Position numbers and translations under genes: made by a program
Notes under the pieces: model-generated
The model's database searches: none
What the model was told of the DNA's origin: nothing
Seen by the model: only the letters and a program-made list of their open reading frames with translations
NCBI GenBank assembly: GCA_945643635.1
Contig: CALZFC010000027.1
Location: 2,651,501 to 2,715,500, forward strand
Reading direction: 5' to 3'
From: Allodiplogaster sudhausi
Lineage: Eukaryota; Nematoda; Chromadorea; Rhabditida; Diplogasteridae
Length of the DNA: 64,000 bases
Part shown: positions 45,543 to 58,769 of the stretch, one piece after another
How positions within the stretch are numbered: the first letter of the stretch is position 1
Layout of the letters: each line of letters opens with the position of its first letter

Positions 45543-46391
45543 CTCTCTTTCTCTCTCTCTCTCTCTACTGCCATGTTCATCTCAAGCCATCTTCCACAGA
45601 AATGAGAACGGCGAAGAGTCCGAGCGGTACGCGCTGCTTGTCGAAAATGGGCACGTCCTCAAGATATTCCGCGCCCGATTGGTAAGCACCACTCAATTTT
45701 TCTGTAAATTTTAAAGATTTATTAATTATCTGCACTGCCTTCTTACCATTATCATCCTAATTAGGATCCTTTTCTGGTGCCTCAACTCTTGAAGATGGCA
45801 ATGATTCGCAGGATAAACGGCCGATCCTCGTCCTAATGCTGCATGACTATCGCCTCAGTATGAGTGAAGAGGGCGCCGGAGACGGAGTGACCTTTGTGCT
45901 CGAGCATAGAAATCAGGTTTCCTCCTTTCGCCTCTCTCTCTCTCTCTCTCTCTTTCGTTCTCTGAATCTCATCCTATTCTCTCTCTTGTCCCACTCTTTC
46001 ATTCTCTCACACTCTCTCCATACTTTGCGCTTACTCCCTCACTCTCTTCTTTTCTGATTCTCTCTCTTTCTCTTTCTCTCTCCTTTTCTGATTCACTCTC
46101 TTTCTCTTTCTCTCTACTTTTCTGATTCACTATCTCTCTTTTTCTCATCTTCTCCGAAATTCGAAGTTGAATGTAATTGAAATAAATGCTGGGAAACCGC
46201 TTTGCTCGCTCAGGTGCCGTCAGATCGCGTCTCACACAAGATCACATTCCGTGTTACGAATGAGAAGGCTTCGCAGATGTATGCTATTCTGGCTTACTTT
46301 ATCCATTATTCATTCTTTATTGACTTTTTCATTGACTGATTTCCTTAGGTGGAGTGAAGCACTCGCGACTACGCTGGCAAGTGATGGTTGA
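37229..46391 (+). CDS. exc-5: FGD/EXC-5-like Rho guanine nucleotide exchange factor (DH-PH-FYVE-PH)
   Basis: Activates a Cdc42-type GTPase, by family. Thirty-one exons: 37229-37424, 37588-37676, 38121-38236, 38988-39076, 39331-39440, 39501-39595, 39671-39770, 39900-39993, 40067-40149, 40220-40309, 40421-40647, 40933-41017, 41094-41162, 41243-41299, 41394-41484, 41822-41919, 42024-42122, 42206-42280, 42571-42671, 42856-42961, 43119-43208, 43322-43394, 43598-43725, 43928-44025, 44609-44663, 44991-45053, 45203-45336, 45600-45681, 45812-45916, 46214-46278, 46349-46391; 1001 residues, phases all closing. Pro-rich N-terminus (RPIVRPPPPPTT, LPPPPPSPKL); DH ~325-563 (KLFHAADEIRTVEAYF, FHKNFLLRDIERVMENW, FMRYKMLMSRYAEYL); PH1 ~566-690 (FKPGRRFIKEEKV); FYVE ~750-820 (FRRRHHCRNCGL, CSECY); PH2 ~870-1000. 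The first FYVE Cys pair is spaced CLMEGC (CX4C), not CX2C. Four introns start with GC. TTAG six nt before the ATG suggests trans-splicing. Confidence 0.9.
38466..38489 (+). mobile_element. Solo end of the GGAGGGCGATCACCG MITE family
   Basis: TTAAAGGAGGGCGATCACCG, identical to the terminal repeat at 42339, in intron 4 of the FGD-like gene. No matching opposite end was seen nearby. Confidence 0.6.
42339..42540. mobile_element. 202-bp MITE in an intron of the FGD-like gene
   Basis: Starts TTAAAGGAGGGCGATCACCG and ends with its exact complement CGGTGATCGCCCTCCTTTAA; perfect terminal repeats extend about 25 bp. Non-coding interior. Ends lie next to TTAA-like sequence. Confidence 0.9.
44040..44560 (+). 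repeat. GA-rich intron with a duplicated ~215-bp unit
   Basis: Within the intron 44026-44608 of the FGD-like gene, a block of GAAATACAGAGAGAAAACAG, then GAGGGCTGGAGAAA..GAGA.TGACAGAGTAGC, occurs twice (about 44145 and 44358). Confidence 0.75.
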
Positions 46392-48491
46392 CGAGCTTTT
46401 CAAGAGCTTCTTGCAATTAGGTTCCATTATATAACTTATCCCATATATGCATGTATGCATGTATAGGTTTGCTTTCAGAGTGAGAGAGGTTCATCCCAGC
46501 TACCTATTTTTGCATTTCGTTTACTCTTTTTTATTGCGTGGAAGTAGACTGATAAATGATTCTCATTGCTGTGTTCACAACGGAGAGAGAATGAGAGAGA
46601 AAGATAGAGAGAGAGGCTAGAAAGAAAGACAGGGTGATAGAGAGAGAGAGAGGGAGAAAGATTGAGAAAAAGCGTAATTTTAAAATGAACTTTGTTTACC
46701 GTCTCGTTACACAGTACTTATCTATAGTAGGCAGATACTTTGTGAACACCTTGCACTCATGAGATTTCAAAAAAAAACATTGCACGTCACCAACAGAGAT
46801 GCGACAAAAAACTGTTAAGAGTACAAGGCGAATATGTAAAATACATACATAGACCTTTGACAGAGTGCACAGAAGTGATGAAGCAGCTTCTGTCAAGAGA
46901 ACATGGGTTAAGCAGGTCTATATGCAAAATGAACGATGAAACCATAAATTTTTTTTCTTATTCAGTTTGAAATTTAATTTGTTAGGGATATAAAGGCATA
47001 GAGAACTCAACTAGACAAATGCTGTGTCGAGAGGGTTGCAAGAAGCACACTGTGAATTATTGCTTTTCCTGCTCTCGCTCTCTCCATCTCTCTCTCTCTC
47101 CATCTCTCTAGCTCTCTCCATATCTCTATCTCTCTCCAGCATTCTCTTTCTGTCGACTACGGTGGAATGTGGCATGTTGGACGACTGATCCATACGTCTA
47201 GAAGCAGGTGAGACAATCCCAGGATCTCCAAGGATTATTCGGTCTATCCACTTTCTTACCAAAACACTAATTAAACACTTAACATGGAAAAGTAATGTCA
47301 TTGCCGGAAAGGCAAATTATTTACGGTCGATATCAAGAACACGTGTACACAGAATGGACAACCATTTATTCAGTGATACTTTCACGCAACGAAAGAAAAT
47401 GTCAACTAAATTTAATAAATAAAAAAAGTAAACTGCGGTGAACCACTCTCGTATGACCCCAATAAGGTGACAATGAAGAAAGAAGCCCTGAGCTAAGAAT
47501 ATGCGACGAAAAAAGGCATACCAAGTGATCGCAGAATCAGGAAGCTTCTTGTTAGCAGCTATGTGTCATCTCGTTTGGTCGTAGAAGATGGAGACATTCT
47601 CTAGTACTCGTTGGCAATGATGGGATCCGTGGTCTCGAAGACGATGCTGAGTTACTGCTGGATCAAAACTCTAGTCCCTCCTTAAAGTGAGTCTTTACCT
47701 GTGAAGAGGATGGGCAGCAGATATGTAAATATGCAAATATTCTTAAAGAAAAATACATCAAACTATTTGTGCTGTAGAGTTATATGTATTTCAGCAGATG
47801 ACGAGATCTTCTGTCTCATTCTCCCTCTCTGACCTTTTCACCACTCTCTGTTTTTTCATCGTTGATATTCTCCGATTCTTCTTAATTAGTAAATCTATTT
47901 ATTGCTTCTACATTTGTGGCATAGAGAAGAGAGGGAGAAACAGAGAGAGAGAGAGAGAAACAGAGAGAGAGAGATAGTGAATGAGAGGAAGAGTACGAGA
48001 GATGGATGGAAAATAGTTCTCTATTGAGCTGTTCGCATTCAAAGTGGCGTAGTTGACCGATACGTCTTTTTTCCCACTACAAAAATTGACACTTTTCAGA
48101 CACAAAGTTGCACTCTACCTCACTCACTTTCTATCAAATTCTTTGTCCTCTCCACGATTCTTTAAGTGAACTACTCTGGATTCGTTATTCTTGTAGTAAC
48201 TTACGGCTGTCTTTCATCCATTCTCTCAACTGTTGTAGAAATTATTGCTTTAATCTGCTCTTAGGAGTTCACTGTTGGAAGATGAAGCCTTGTGAGCGTG
48301 GCTTAAGGAGGGCGAGAGAGGGCGACCATTCTGAATGGAGATGGCGAGGTATCTTTCATGATGAGCCCGGTGACGAATCTCGCTCTTTGGGCAGGTAAAG
48401 AAAGAAATTCAGCAAAAAGTGTGAGTGAGTGAGTGAGCTAAAGAGAGAGAGAAAGAGAGACAGAAAGAGAGAGAGAGAGAGTGAGAGAGAA

Positions 48492-48563
<72 letters not shown>

Positions 48564-49011
48564 GGGAAATAGCCGGGCGAGACGGAGATCTGTTATGTCT
48601 TTTCTCTCTTCATCCCTTCTAACTCCTTTCCTGCTCTATCGAATCGTTCCGGTGATTTACATATGTACATACACACATCAACTGTCGTTCTCTATCCTTC
48701 CTTGCCTTGCTCTATCTCTCTATCTCTCTCTCTCTCTCTTCCTATTCATCCAATCTAATTTATTCGTCCTTAAAATAGCTCGATTGATGGCAAATAGTAC
48801 GTTCCTTCAGTTGCATTGTATAATTATCACTTGCCAGGTAAGACTCATCACGGTAACTAACAGAAGCCTACTCCCGATTCGTCTCATATTGAAATTCATA
48901 AACAAATGCGATCATTAATAAACTATACACGCGTCCCTTCTAGCACATCGTTTGCTGCGTTTCTGGGGACAAGTCGTTCAGTCATACGAGTTCATCAGTC
49001 AATCGAACTTG

Positions 49012-49059
<48 letters not shown>

Positions 49060-49403
49060 CAAGGAGCGAGAGGAGATGGGTAATCTGGCATCTTGGAAGG
49101 GACTGGATCCGAGGCGAAGTAGTCGTCGGAAAGAGGGGGACGAGCACAAGGGGAGCGGCGGAAGAAGACAAGAGGCGAGCCAGCTTAAGACTGCGCCTCC
49201 GGGATGAAGTCCCCCGATTACTCATAACAGGGGGTTAAATACAGAAGACCCGGGGGAACACATAGAGAGAAAGAGAACGAGGGGCGATAACACCAGGGGA
49301 AAGAGATCAACGAGGAGGAAAGAGATATGTATGTTCATAGATACGAGGAATACCCTAGTCGCCTTTACAATATTGAGAATAGGGGTTACTGTAATAGCAG
49401 GAG

Positions 49404-49404
<1 letters not shown>

Positions 49405-49449
<45 letters not shown>

Positions 49450-49477
49450 TGAGGCAAGAGAGAGGCAAGAGAGAGGC

Positions 49478-49519
<42 letters not shown>

Positions 49520-49630
49520 AGAGAGAGGCAAGAGAGAGGCAACAGAGAGAGGCGGGAGAGAGAGAGAGAGAGGTAAGAGAGAGGCAAGAGAGAGGCAAGA
49601 GAGAGAGGCGGGAGAGAGAGAGAGACTGGT
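49405..49630 (+). repeat. GAGAGAGGCAA minisatellite in a GA tract
   Basis: A purine tract is interrupted by repeated GAGAGAGGCAAGAGAGAGGC and AGAGGCGGGAGAG units, at least eight GGCAA/GGCGG interruptions, a variable-number tandem repeat. Confidence 0.9.
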
Positions 49631-49732
49631 ATGGAGGGATCCTTTCAGAAAACACCATGCAAGAACTGCCTAGTGAAAGCTTTTTATTGGAAGAGCGCAT
49701 CCTAGGGAAAATTAGATTTCCGGAGAATTATG

Positions 49733-49800
49733 CAGGTGAGACTGGAACAGAGAATCTTCGCGGTGCAGGAATTATAACCAGCAGTTCAGAAAAAAAGCCG
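49733..49800 (-). repeat. Dispersed repeat R1, partial copy 3
   Basis: On minus, TTTTTTTTCTGAACTG then ATAATTCCTGCACC.CGAAG and ATTCTCTGTTCCAGTCTC match R1 at 62585-62665 and 8012-8047. Confidence 0.65.
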
Positions 49801-51009
49801 CCCAAACGTGCATCGTATGTGCGAGATGCGATCTGAGGAGAGGAGGTGCGATATGGGGAGAGGAGTGCAAAGCATTCGCACTCACTCATCATGAGGCGTC
49901 CATTCTTCCCAGACTTTGCCCTGCCTTCAGTCGGATCATCTGACACTTTGATAAATCTCAGGCTCATTGGTGCCTATCTTTACCTGATTGCTAAACTTGT
50001 CATAAATATGTGTTCTTCTTGATCTTTTATATTACGCATTTTTCATAAATAGAACCTTCTTGATGAATAGATAACAACGCTTTTTCAAAATAATTGGATC
50101 AATATTGTGTTTACCTATTGTAGATTTTTTTTTGGCAATGCTCCGACGTCGAATAACTATTCCCATTATAACGATCTGATTCACGGACAATTTTCTTCCT
50201 GCGTGCAAAAGAAGAACCTTGTTTGGGGCATTAAGTCATCGTCTCAATTTTCCTCATTTTGGATATTTATTGATGGTCTGGTTTGAAGAGATGCTCCTTC
50301 CTTAAGAGGCATTAGGTATGGCGCAGTCACTGGCTGATCTGGCTGCGTCGAGAGCAGCTGTTCTGCTGGCACTCGATGCTCTCCCTCTTAACGTCGACGT
50401 CAACATCCCAGCATCTCATGGCGTCCTCGCAGCACTCTTCCGACTCGATCTCATCAACAACACGACAATAAGCCGTCTCAAGAGCACATGCTTCAGAATC
50501 ACAGACGGGGTAATTTTTTTGCAGCTCACCATTCTGTTCAGTTTAATATTACATAAATCGTATTTCACGCATTAAATATCCCCCTGGGACGGTTCTGAAC
50601 AAAATCCGATGCACGGATCCAGGCCTTAACCGAACGGTGCCGTTGTAAAGTTCCAAATAAATGACAAAGGATAAATATTTTTAGATTAAGGAATCGAATT
50701 TCTCTGCACAGAATATATCATTCTACAAAATGGCACTGTTGAGATGGACTTGTCCGAGCGAGAGTGCGATGCTGCGGCCCTTGGAACAGTCGTCCAGCAC
50801 GGAATCATCCGTCTTTGTCTGTTTCGTACGACCAGCAACGCTGGCCAGGACACCAGGATCTTTCTGCCAAGGTACTTCATTTCTCCTTCTCATGCATTAA
50901 AGAATAAGCCATCAAAGCAGATCATAGCTTATTTTTTTTAAATAAAAGTGAGGGCTTCATTTCGTTTAAGTGATACTCATTTGCACACTGCTTAATAAGT
51001 AAACCATGC

Positions 51010-53360
51010 CGCATGAAATACTTATACTTTATTTACTTACACCTTGGTGTAGCGTGGTGATGAAAATTTTAGCGAGAAAGAGAAAAGAAAATATGAATAG
51101 GATTAAACAGAAGATAAAACAACAGAAGACTTAGTGTTGGCAATGGAATTGAATACTTTGGCGGCACGGATAAAGAAAGAGTGAGAGCGAACTTTTAATC
51201 GACAAGTTGGGTATTATGCTAATTTAAATGAATTGCGAAAATGGAAGTGATTGGGGAAATTAAGGCATAATTTTCTATGACCAAATATTAGGCTGCAGGC
51301 CAAAGTGAAATCATAATCTTCTCGGCGTGCTTTAAGAGAAGGGAGAGAAAGGATGCGGTTCCTTTCGTTGCTAGGAGGGACATTCAAAACAGTATAACCT
51401 AAGCAACGGCGGAAAATAATACGCGTGAAATAATTCTGTACTTTCTCTAAAACGCGGATATCTTTTAACAAGGAAGGAGAATAGACAGTTGAGCAATTTT
51501 CTAATATTGAACGTACATAGATGGTATAGGCAGATAGGAGGACATTCTTATTGCGTGAGCGGAGGGAACGAAGGATGAGATGGGCTTTAGAGAGAGCAGA
51601 AGTGGCTATTTTATTACAATGAAGAGAAAATGATAAACGAGAGTCGAGTATAACTCCTAAATCGCGGATTGAATCAACGGAAGAGAGAGGACTGCCATTA
51701 AGCGTATAAGCAATATGTGGATTATTTCTACCGATGTGAAGTACAGAGCACTTGTCAGAGGCGAGCGGAAGCTGCCAAGTGTCAGCCCAAAGAGAGACTA
51801 CGTCAATGGCGGACTGGAGATCTGGATTGCTTTGAGAGGGAGGAAAAGACGAAATATTTTAAGATGATCAGCGAAACAGCGAGAAGCGGAGACAAGAGAA
51901 GGGAGGTCGGCTGTGTAAATGATGAAGAAGATTGGGCCAATAACGGTGCATTGAGGGATACCACTTTTAACTGGACCTTGATAGAGTTCTACCTACGCGG
52001 ACAGTAAAAGTACGGTTATCAAGGAAATTAGATATCCAATTAACTATAACAGGTGGGAATGAAAGGCAACGGAGTTTATGAATCAGCTTTGGATGACTGA
52101 CCCTATCGAAAGCTTTGGCGTGGTCAAAGTAAACAACATCAGTGGCATAGCCTTGACCATCGTTCTAAGCAGTCTTGTAATTGAAATTCTACAGAACGTT
52201 TGCGACGAAAACCAAATTGTTCGTCAGCAAAATATTATTAAGATCACACCACGTATATAGTCTACGACAAATAAGCTTCACAAAGAGCCTAGAAAACACA
52301 CAAGTGATAGATACGGGTCTATAATTAGAGGGATCCGAGAAAGTTGGCTTTTTCTTAATGGGGATTACGTGCTTCCAAATGGAGTCGAGGAGACAAGAGA
52401 AAAGTTAAAAAATATATTCCAGAGACTCGCTAATAGGTAAGATTTTTAATAAATCTTATATTGAAATGATCATGAGAAATACAAGAGCTGTTAGACCAGG
52501 ATTCAATAGCTCGGCATATTTCATGTCTTGCGAAAATGAAATGAAAGGGAGAGCGTGGACTAGAAGGAGGGAGGGAGGGTAGGGTACCGTCGTCTGAGGT
52601 ATAGGAGCTAGCGAAGGTAATAGAAAGAAGTTCGGCCTTATCTATGTCAAAGAAGCAGTCCACTACTCTCGGTTTAGAGGAGGTTTGAGTATGTATATAA
52701 CGAAAGAAGAGACATGAGTTCTTAGATTTAACAATATGTTTTTCAACATTACGGGAGTACTTATTAACGGATCTGTTGTAGCGATCATTAGCATTTCTAA
52801 ATTCCTGATCGGCGGAAGGGGATTTGCTAGTAAGAGCCTTGAGCCAATGGCGATATCGGGTACGTTGTAAGCGGAGGATATGTTTATCACCGTTGATGCT
52901 AACACGTTTGTAAGGAACAAAGAGGGATTCTGTATTCTTTAGAGCGGAGATAAGTTGAGAGTACATATCATCTATAGAAGTGAGTGTGGTGTGGGTTGAA
53001 GGAAATCCAAAGGAGAGTAGGAAAGAGTTGGCTGCAGCGTAATCACATTTAGAGTAGTCTTTAACATAAGTGAAGTTGAGGAGAGGGAGAGAAAGAGAAA
53101 GATCTGCTGTTACGCAGTTATGATCAGAAGAAACGAAGGGAGGGTCAACAGAAACATTCGAGAGAATATTTGGAGTATTGCAAAGGATGAGGTCAAGGAG
53201 ATGGGAGTTGCATTTAATGGAAGGGGTAAGCTGGGCAAAGAAAGAGGAGGAGGTGAAGTCGAGGAAGAGTTTAGCCTGGGGAGGGATACTGCCGACTGCA
53301 AGGGGAGAAGGGACGGAAAATGCGTTCCGTTTGAATAAATGAATGGTTGATCATGGCCTT
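51010..53360 (-). mobile_element. 5'-truncated, degenerate non-LTR retrotransposon (CR1/Jockey-like)
   Basis: Reads on minus: endonuclease C-terminus (SSDHNCVTADLSLSLPLLNF, about 53136-53080), linker (53000-52430), reverse transcriptase (YFDHAKAFDRVSHPKLI near 52140; SGIPQCTVIGPIFF; SIRDLGVILDSRLSF) and C-terminal region to a stop at 51214. The catalytic FADD is FADH (51864-51869), and at least two frameshifts or stops separate RT segments, so it is dead. The 5' end is truncated near 53350. The clade call rests on RT motif wording only. Located in intron 2 of copy B. Confidence 0.85.
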
Positions 53361-53499
53361 TTTCAGGGTTGTCGATTAGCTTCCGGATGGCACTAAGTTC
53401 CTGCGTAGCATCGAGTTCCTCGACATCCGCGGATGCCAGCCCAGTCACTTTCCTCTTCTCCCTATGGTGCGTGGCTCATCTGGGCTTCACGGTGTTTCC

Positions 53500-53645
53500 A
53501 TTTACATACATATACAAACATATACATACATAAACATATGTTATATGTTATAAATATATAAATATAAATATAAATATATATATATATAATATAGATATTA
53601 TTTCATTTATGTATATGTGAATGTATATACATATGTACATCTTCA
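53500..53645. repeat. (CATA)/(TA) microsatellite
   Basis: ACATACATATACA runs grading into ATATAAATATATA in an intron of copy B. Confidence 0.9.
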
Positions 53646-54341
53646 GAGCTAATTACATGTTTAGTTGGTGCGCTTCAAGTCGCTGCACTCGCTTTTCGTG
53701 AGCGCGGCGCCTTCACTTGACAACAACGCCCTCCGCATCCTTTGCAGTCACCATTCAGGACTTCGCGAGCTGGATGTTTCTAGCTGCGTCAACATCACCG
53801 TCATCAGCTGCCTGCGTGGACTTAGGTCGGCTCTCTCCCTCCTCTTTAATTTCTTTCCAATCAAGGTGTTTTGATTTAGCCATTTTAGTTATTTGGCTCC
53901 GCAAGATAGCAACTGCTGAGTATATTCGTTAATGTTTCAGTAGTAGATATTTTTTTGAAAAAAAAACAATCGATCAGCGTTTCACAAGTCAAATCGGCCT
54001 TTTCCTTCCAAATAAACGAAAAGAACAGCCACTTTTTGCTCGATGATTAGAGCATATCGATTTCATCAGTGTTTTGCTTAGGTCTACATTCTCTAATGAA
54101 AATAAGACCGAATCCACAATAACTATGCAGCACAAATAATAGGAAACTAATTGACGCAACTCACGAGCATTTGTTAACAGAATGTGATAATTTCTTCCTC
54201 CCTTTATCTTCTGTTCCTTGACAGTGTGGAGACGCTCCGACTCCATGACGTCCGTCTGATGATGAATGCAGACGAAATCGTCAGGACCTTTCATTCGTGG
54301 AGTTCAATGAAGCAGATCGACCTCTCCCGCAACAGTAACAG

Positions 54342-56814
54342 GTCATTTCTCTTTCAGTTCATCTTTCTTAACCTTAAGAGCCAATCTGAGAGACTCGAAT
54401 ACGGGTGTACATTTAACAAAATAATTTTTTGAATCAAATTTCCTTCGCAGGTACATATGTATATGTGTAGCACCCTAATGGCTTCAAAAAAATATATTTT
54501 TTAAAAATTATTTCTTTACTATAACCAGAGATAATATAATCCAGCTCTGCTTGCCGGTGTTCGCTTCCCTTTGAGTCTTTATACACTTGTGAGCTTTGCG
54601 TGCGCCCACCATATCTCTTGTTCTATCGCCTTCAGCTGAACTGCATACAATTAGCTCTCTCTTTGGAAGGCTCTCGTTCCTCTTCTTCACATTCAGCGCC
54701 ATCCTTGTTCCGAAGTTTTTTTTTGCGTTGCCCTTTCCCAGCGTCTCGAAAGCATCATCAAAACTTGTGATGGTGGTTTTGCTATATGGGCTATTCAATG
54801 AAGTCAGCGAACAAGAGCAGACTGTTAGCACGAGGAGTTCGTTGCAGACTGTTAGCACGAGGAGTTCGTTTCCTGCCCGGCCTCTCTGCCTTCTGATTAA
54901 TATGTGTTTCTCCGGGTGCCCTGCTACGTGCTATGCAATGCAAAAAAAAAACAAGTTTTTGTCGGGACATTGAAAAAGAAATTGGGAAAGCATGAATCGG
55001 AGGAATTAGAATCTTCTGAACTTTTCGTGTTCGTGTCCTCCATGCCCAGTTATTCTCGTTTCCTGCTTCTTTCTCTGGCGTTTTGCGTTGCCGCTGTCTG
55101 CCACGAAGGAGCCACTGCAGTGGCGCTAAAGACCAGCCTTCTCTTCCTATTATAAGGTAGCCGTGATATTTCGTTAAAGAGTCTTACTTGATCGGCTTCT
55201 CAAGTCCAATCTTCTAATGCGATGCTATCTGACACCATCTTCTTCGAATATGAACGTGTTGAGCTGAGAATGGCAAAGCCATTAAATTCCGTGAAAATGG
55301 TTATCATTCTTCTCTAGCCGGACTATCGATCTGGATAGATACGATCAAAATCCGCCACCTTTTGCTTATGTTTGGTGGATCCCGTGTGAGAAATTCCAGA
55401 TATGTAGAGTTGAAGAGCTCTATTTGCCGCCTTCAACATGCGATAGTGCACGGATTGTCTGCTGTCCCGAATTCCATCATTTTCAATTCCATTGTTAAAC
55501 TCTTTATCACTTCTTGTATCGTCTCCGCTGCCGACGTTGTCTCTTTACAACTGCTACCATTTTGATCGTACGCACTTTTCCCTACTTGCGCCTCGGAGAA
55601 TGTATTTGGAGATGACAACAATCGTAATCTTGGAGGATTGCTAAACTGACGAAGGAGTCGAGCTGCCAACCTAATACATATCCACATCAAAACGTCAAAA
55701 ATGGCCTAATCTTGAGTATTCAGGCATTGATAATCCTGGAAAAATCATGAAATGCACCGAATGTATCAGACTAAAGTATAAAAACCATTAATGTCACAGA
55801 GTATACATATGCACACATATGTATTATACCTGTAGTCCCTCGACGATTTCTATGTCGTCGTTCTCACTGACAGCGACTCAATATGTTGGTGCTGCTTCAG
55901 ACTCTGGATTTTCATTTCAATATACTAGATTTCCTTTTCGTATGCCTCCAACATTTGACGCTTCTCGGAATTGTAAGTGTCGCCAATTGCCTTTTCTACC
56001 TGTTGAGTAGTCTCTATCAGCATTTCGACTGTTACTTTTCACCTTCTACAGCTTCGAGGCTTTCACATGTATCACACATTATTTCATGTCGATGCCAAAG
56101 ATCGATGTCGCCCGTGGTGTATTGCTCGCAGAATTCATTCTCTGTTGGGTCTGAGCGATCCGCAATCTTGGAAGCAAGCTTGATGTGCAGCTTGTACTCC
56201 CTCCGCAGATACACATAAAAAAGAATGTTTGTAACTCTTAAATTCTCGGCTTGAATGTATTGTGTCGCTCCAGACACGGAGAGGATGGTGTGTGTGTGGG
56301 TGGTCAATGCGAGAGATGAGAGGGTTTATTATGAGAGAGAGAGAGAGAAGAGAAGAGGGACAACCGCTTGCGGTCCGAGAGAAGGAAGGAAGTGGCAGTG
56401 AAGTATTAATGAAGCGAAGGCAGGAATAGACGTGTGTCCGCCATTTGAAGCTTATATACTTATTAAGAATGCGGCGAGACTTATGTAGTCAAGTACTCAA
56501 GTGCATAGTCAAGTGTATGTAGATATTCATTATCTACTTAACAGAATGTTTTTCGGATGTTCTTCCGAGAAAAACATTCCAACGACCCAACCTTAACATT
56601 CCCTTGGCAGCGTCGCAGGCGCCGTTACACTTCCCAGGAGTGGAATGTTAGGATGAGCTGATCATCGAACGAAGGAAGCTTTTCAACTTTTGCAGATTTC
56701 ATTAAAATTAGCCGCTTTTAATTGTTAAAACACCAAACCGATCAAAATAAATGATGCAACTGTTGATAACTGGCAAATTTTCGGCGATTTGAGAGTTGTG
56801 TTCGAGCTGAAAAT

Positions 56815-56853
<39 letters not shown>

Positions 56854-57132
56854 TGCAGTTGCGAAAAGCGAGCGGCGAATGTTCGTTGTAGTCGAGCATT
56901 GGTGTTCCGCTGAGCTTCTCCTAATCGGAACATTTATACTCGGTGGCCAAATTCGTGATTTAATGCTCCGCTTGAATGTTCTTCTGAGACGAACATCTCA
57001 TTTCATCTTTGTTGATATATACTTTCGTAGCATATTGCCGACCTCAAGTCACAACTCACAATCAGTTTACATATGTTTGTCAAAACAAGGTTGGAAGCTT
57101 CTCTCGACGAATTTGAAATAGGTTCTTTTACA
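54342..57132. other. Long intron of copy B, part 1: no other gene seen
   Basis: Unique sequence with a tandem GACTGTTAGCACGAGGAGTT duplication (54819-54868) and GA runs near 56330. ORFs here have no splice or family support. Confidence 0.4.
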
Positions 57133-58119
57133 GCACACAGAGAAGGATGTTACGTGGAGCGTAACATTTGACCTTCACAATAATGTTATTGAAATGCTCC
57201 GGAACATCTCATGTAGCTCTGGACGTTACATTTAATGCGCAACCCGAAATGTTACGCGCGACGTAACATGCAGGGTTTAACAAAAATGTTACGTTTGCCC
57301 GCGGCGGGGAGCACTTGCTCTTAAGCCACGCCCCCTTTCTTTATGTCCGCTCACTGATAAAATGCAGCTGTAAACACAGGTTTTTAGGCATATTTATTAT
57401 ATTTTTAAGCATATTTATTATACAAAACGCTTTATTACACTAAAAAAAAATATGCTTAAGAACGTGAGAGCAGCAGAAGCCACCCGCTAGGGCATATAAC
57501 ATTAAAAATTGCTTGAAAACATTCAAAATTAGAAAAGTCCGAAAATGAGCTAAAAGCATACATATCGTTATCCTACATGTAAAACAAAAGCAGCAAAAGT
57601 TGATAAACTGGCTAACCTGGTTTGTGGAATCGTGTTGGCGTCGTCGTCGTTGCATCTGGAATTAGAATTGGGATTTTTGCTCCCGCCCTGACCCGAACCA
57701 CCGCCCCGCGCTCCCCGTACCCCAGCCACTGTCACCACACTACCCGCCCCCGTGATCTGAATGCTGAAGAACTTATCCAGATCAAAAGGGCGGCGCCCAT
57801 AGAGAACATTGAGAAGAGAATTGAATGAGAGAGAAAGACAGAAAGAGGAAAGAGACAGAGTAAAAGAGAGAGAGAGAGAGTGAGAGAGACAGAAAGAGGA
57901 ATGAGACAGAGTAAAAGAGAGAGAGAGAGAGAGAACTCTACGAACTCGGTCTATCCATCTGTGCCAATTCGGTTGTAAGAGCCAAAATGTTTTTCGAGAG
58001 TTTTACTGCTCAACGTGACCTATGTTGCGTCTCTCTCTATCCTACATTGTTCTACAGAAAAAGGCGGTTCTTTTGAGCTATTCAATGTTGCATAAAAGTA
58101 ATTCTGAACCTCATCCGAG

Positions 58120-58725
58120 TTCTGAGAACATATATGTGAACACTGTTCGTGATGTCAGGAGTTGGCCGTGTGGCAAAAGTTGGATCCCTCTTTTTTGTGC
58201 GTGTAATCAAACCGCTCAACGTTATTTATCCGCATCTCTCTGTACCTCATTAGAACCGCTATTCTGTGTAGAATCTAATGACATAGAGAGAGATGACCTT
58301 TCCGTCTCTTTATAGCGTTCACAGCAAAAGAAACACACAAACTCACAAATCTCAGAAACAGTTGTTTCTGCGCTCAATTATCAATCAATATGGTCTCTCT
58401 CTCTGTCTCTCGGTGTTTCGCTCCCTCGCTCCCTCTCTCCTTCTCTCTCTCCTTCTCTTTCTGTCTCTCTCTGTCTCTCTCTCTCTTTCTATTCTCTCTC
58501 TTTCTTTCTCTTTGTAAGTGAATGTCAGGAGTTGGCCGTGTTCCTCGCTCTTGTACGCAAACTTGTAAGTGCAAGAACAACGCTCAACGTGACTTTTACA
58601 CATCTCTCTGTACCTCATTAGAACCGCCTTTCTGGCCAGAATGTAATGACATAGAGAGAGAGTCACCTTTCGGTCTCTTTGTAGTGTTCGCATCAAAAGC
58701 GAGAGAGCTGTCCTGGTACCTGTCG

Positions 58726-58730
<5 letters not shown>
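58120..58730 (+). repeat. Direct duplication inside the 57-59.7 kb element
   Basis: A ~190-bp block around 58145-58320 (ATGTCAGGAGTTGGCCGTGT, later CATCTCTCTGTACCTCATTA then GAACCGC) recurs at 58523-58700. Confidence 0.75.

Positions 58731-58769
<39 letters not shown>

Larger units (their letters stand above)
46392..50317. other. Gene-poor interval between FGD-like gene and copy B
   Basis: GA/CT microsatellites at 46580-46665, 47060-47145, 47925-47985, 48440-48560, 48715-48740 and 49010-49060. A short open segment 48283-48398 (MKPCERGLRRAREGDHSEWR) ends at a GTAAAG donor but has no partner exon. No gene is claimed here. Confidence 0.5.

Noticed and set aside
49081..49206. Possible myristoylated small ORF MGNLASWKGLDPRRSS...
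   Set aside because: No splice support and it overlaps another open frame of similar quality; nothing favours either.
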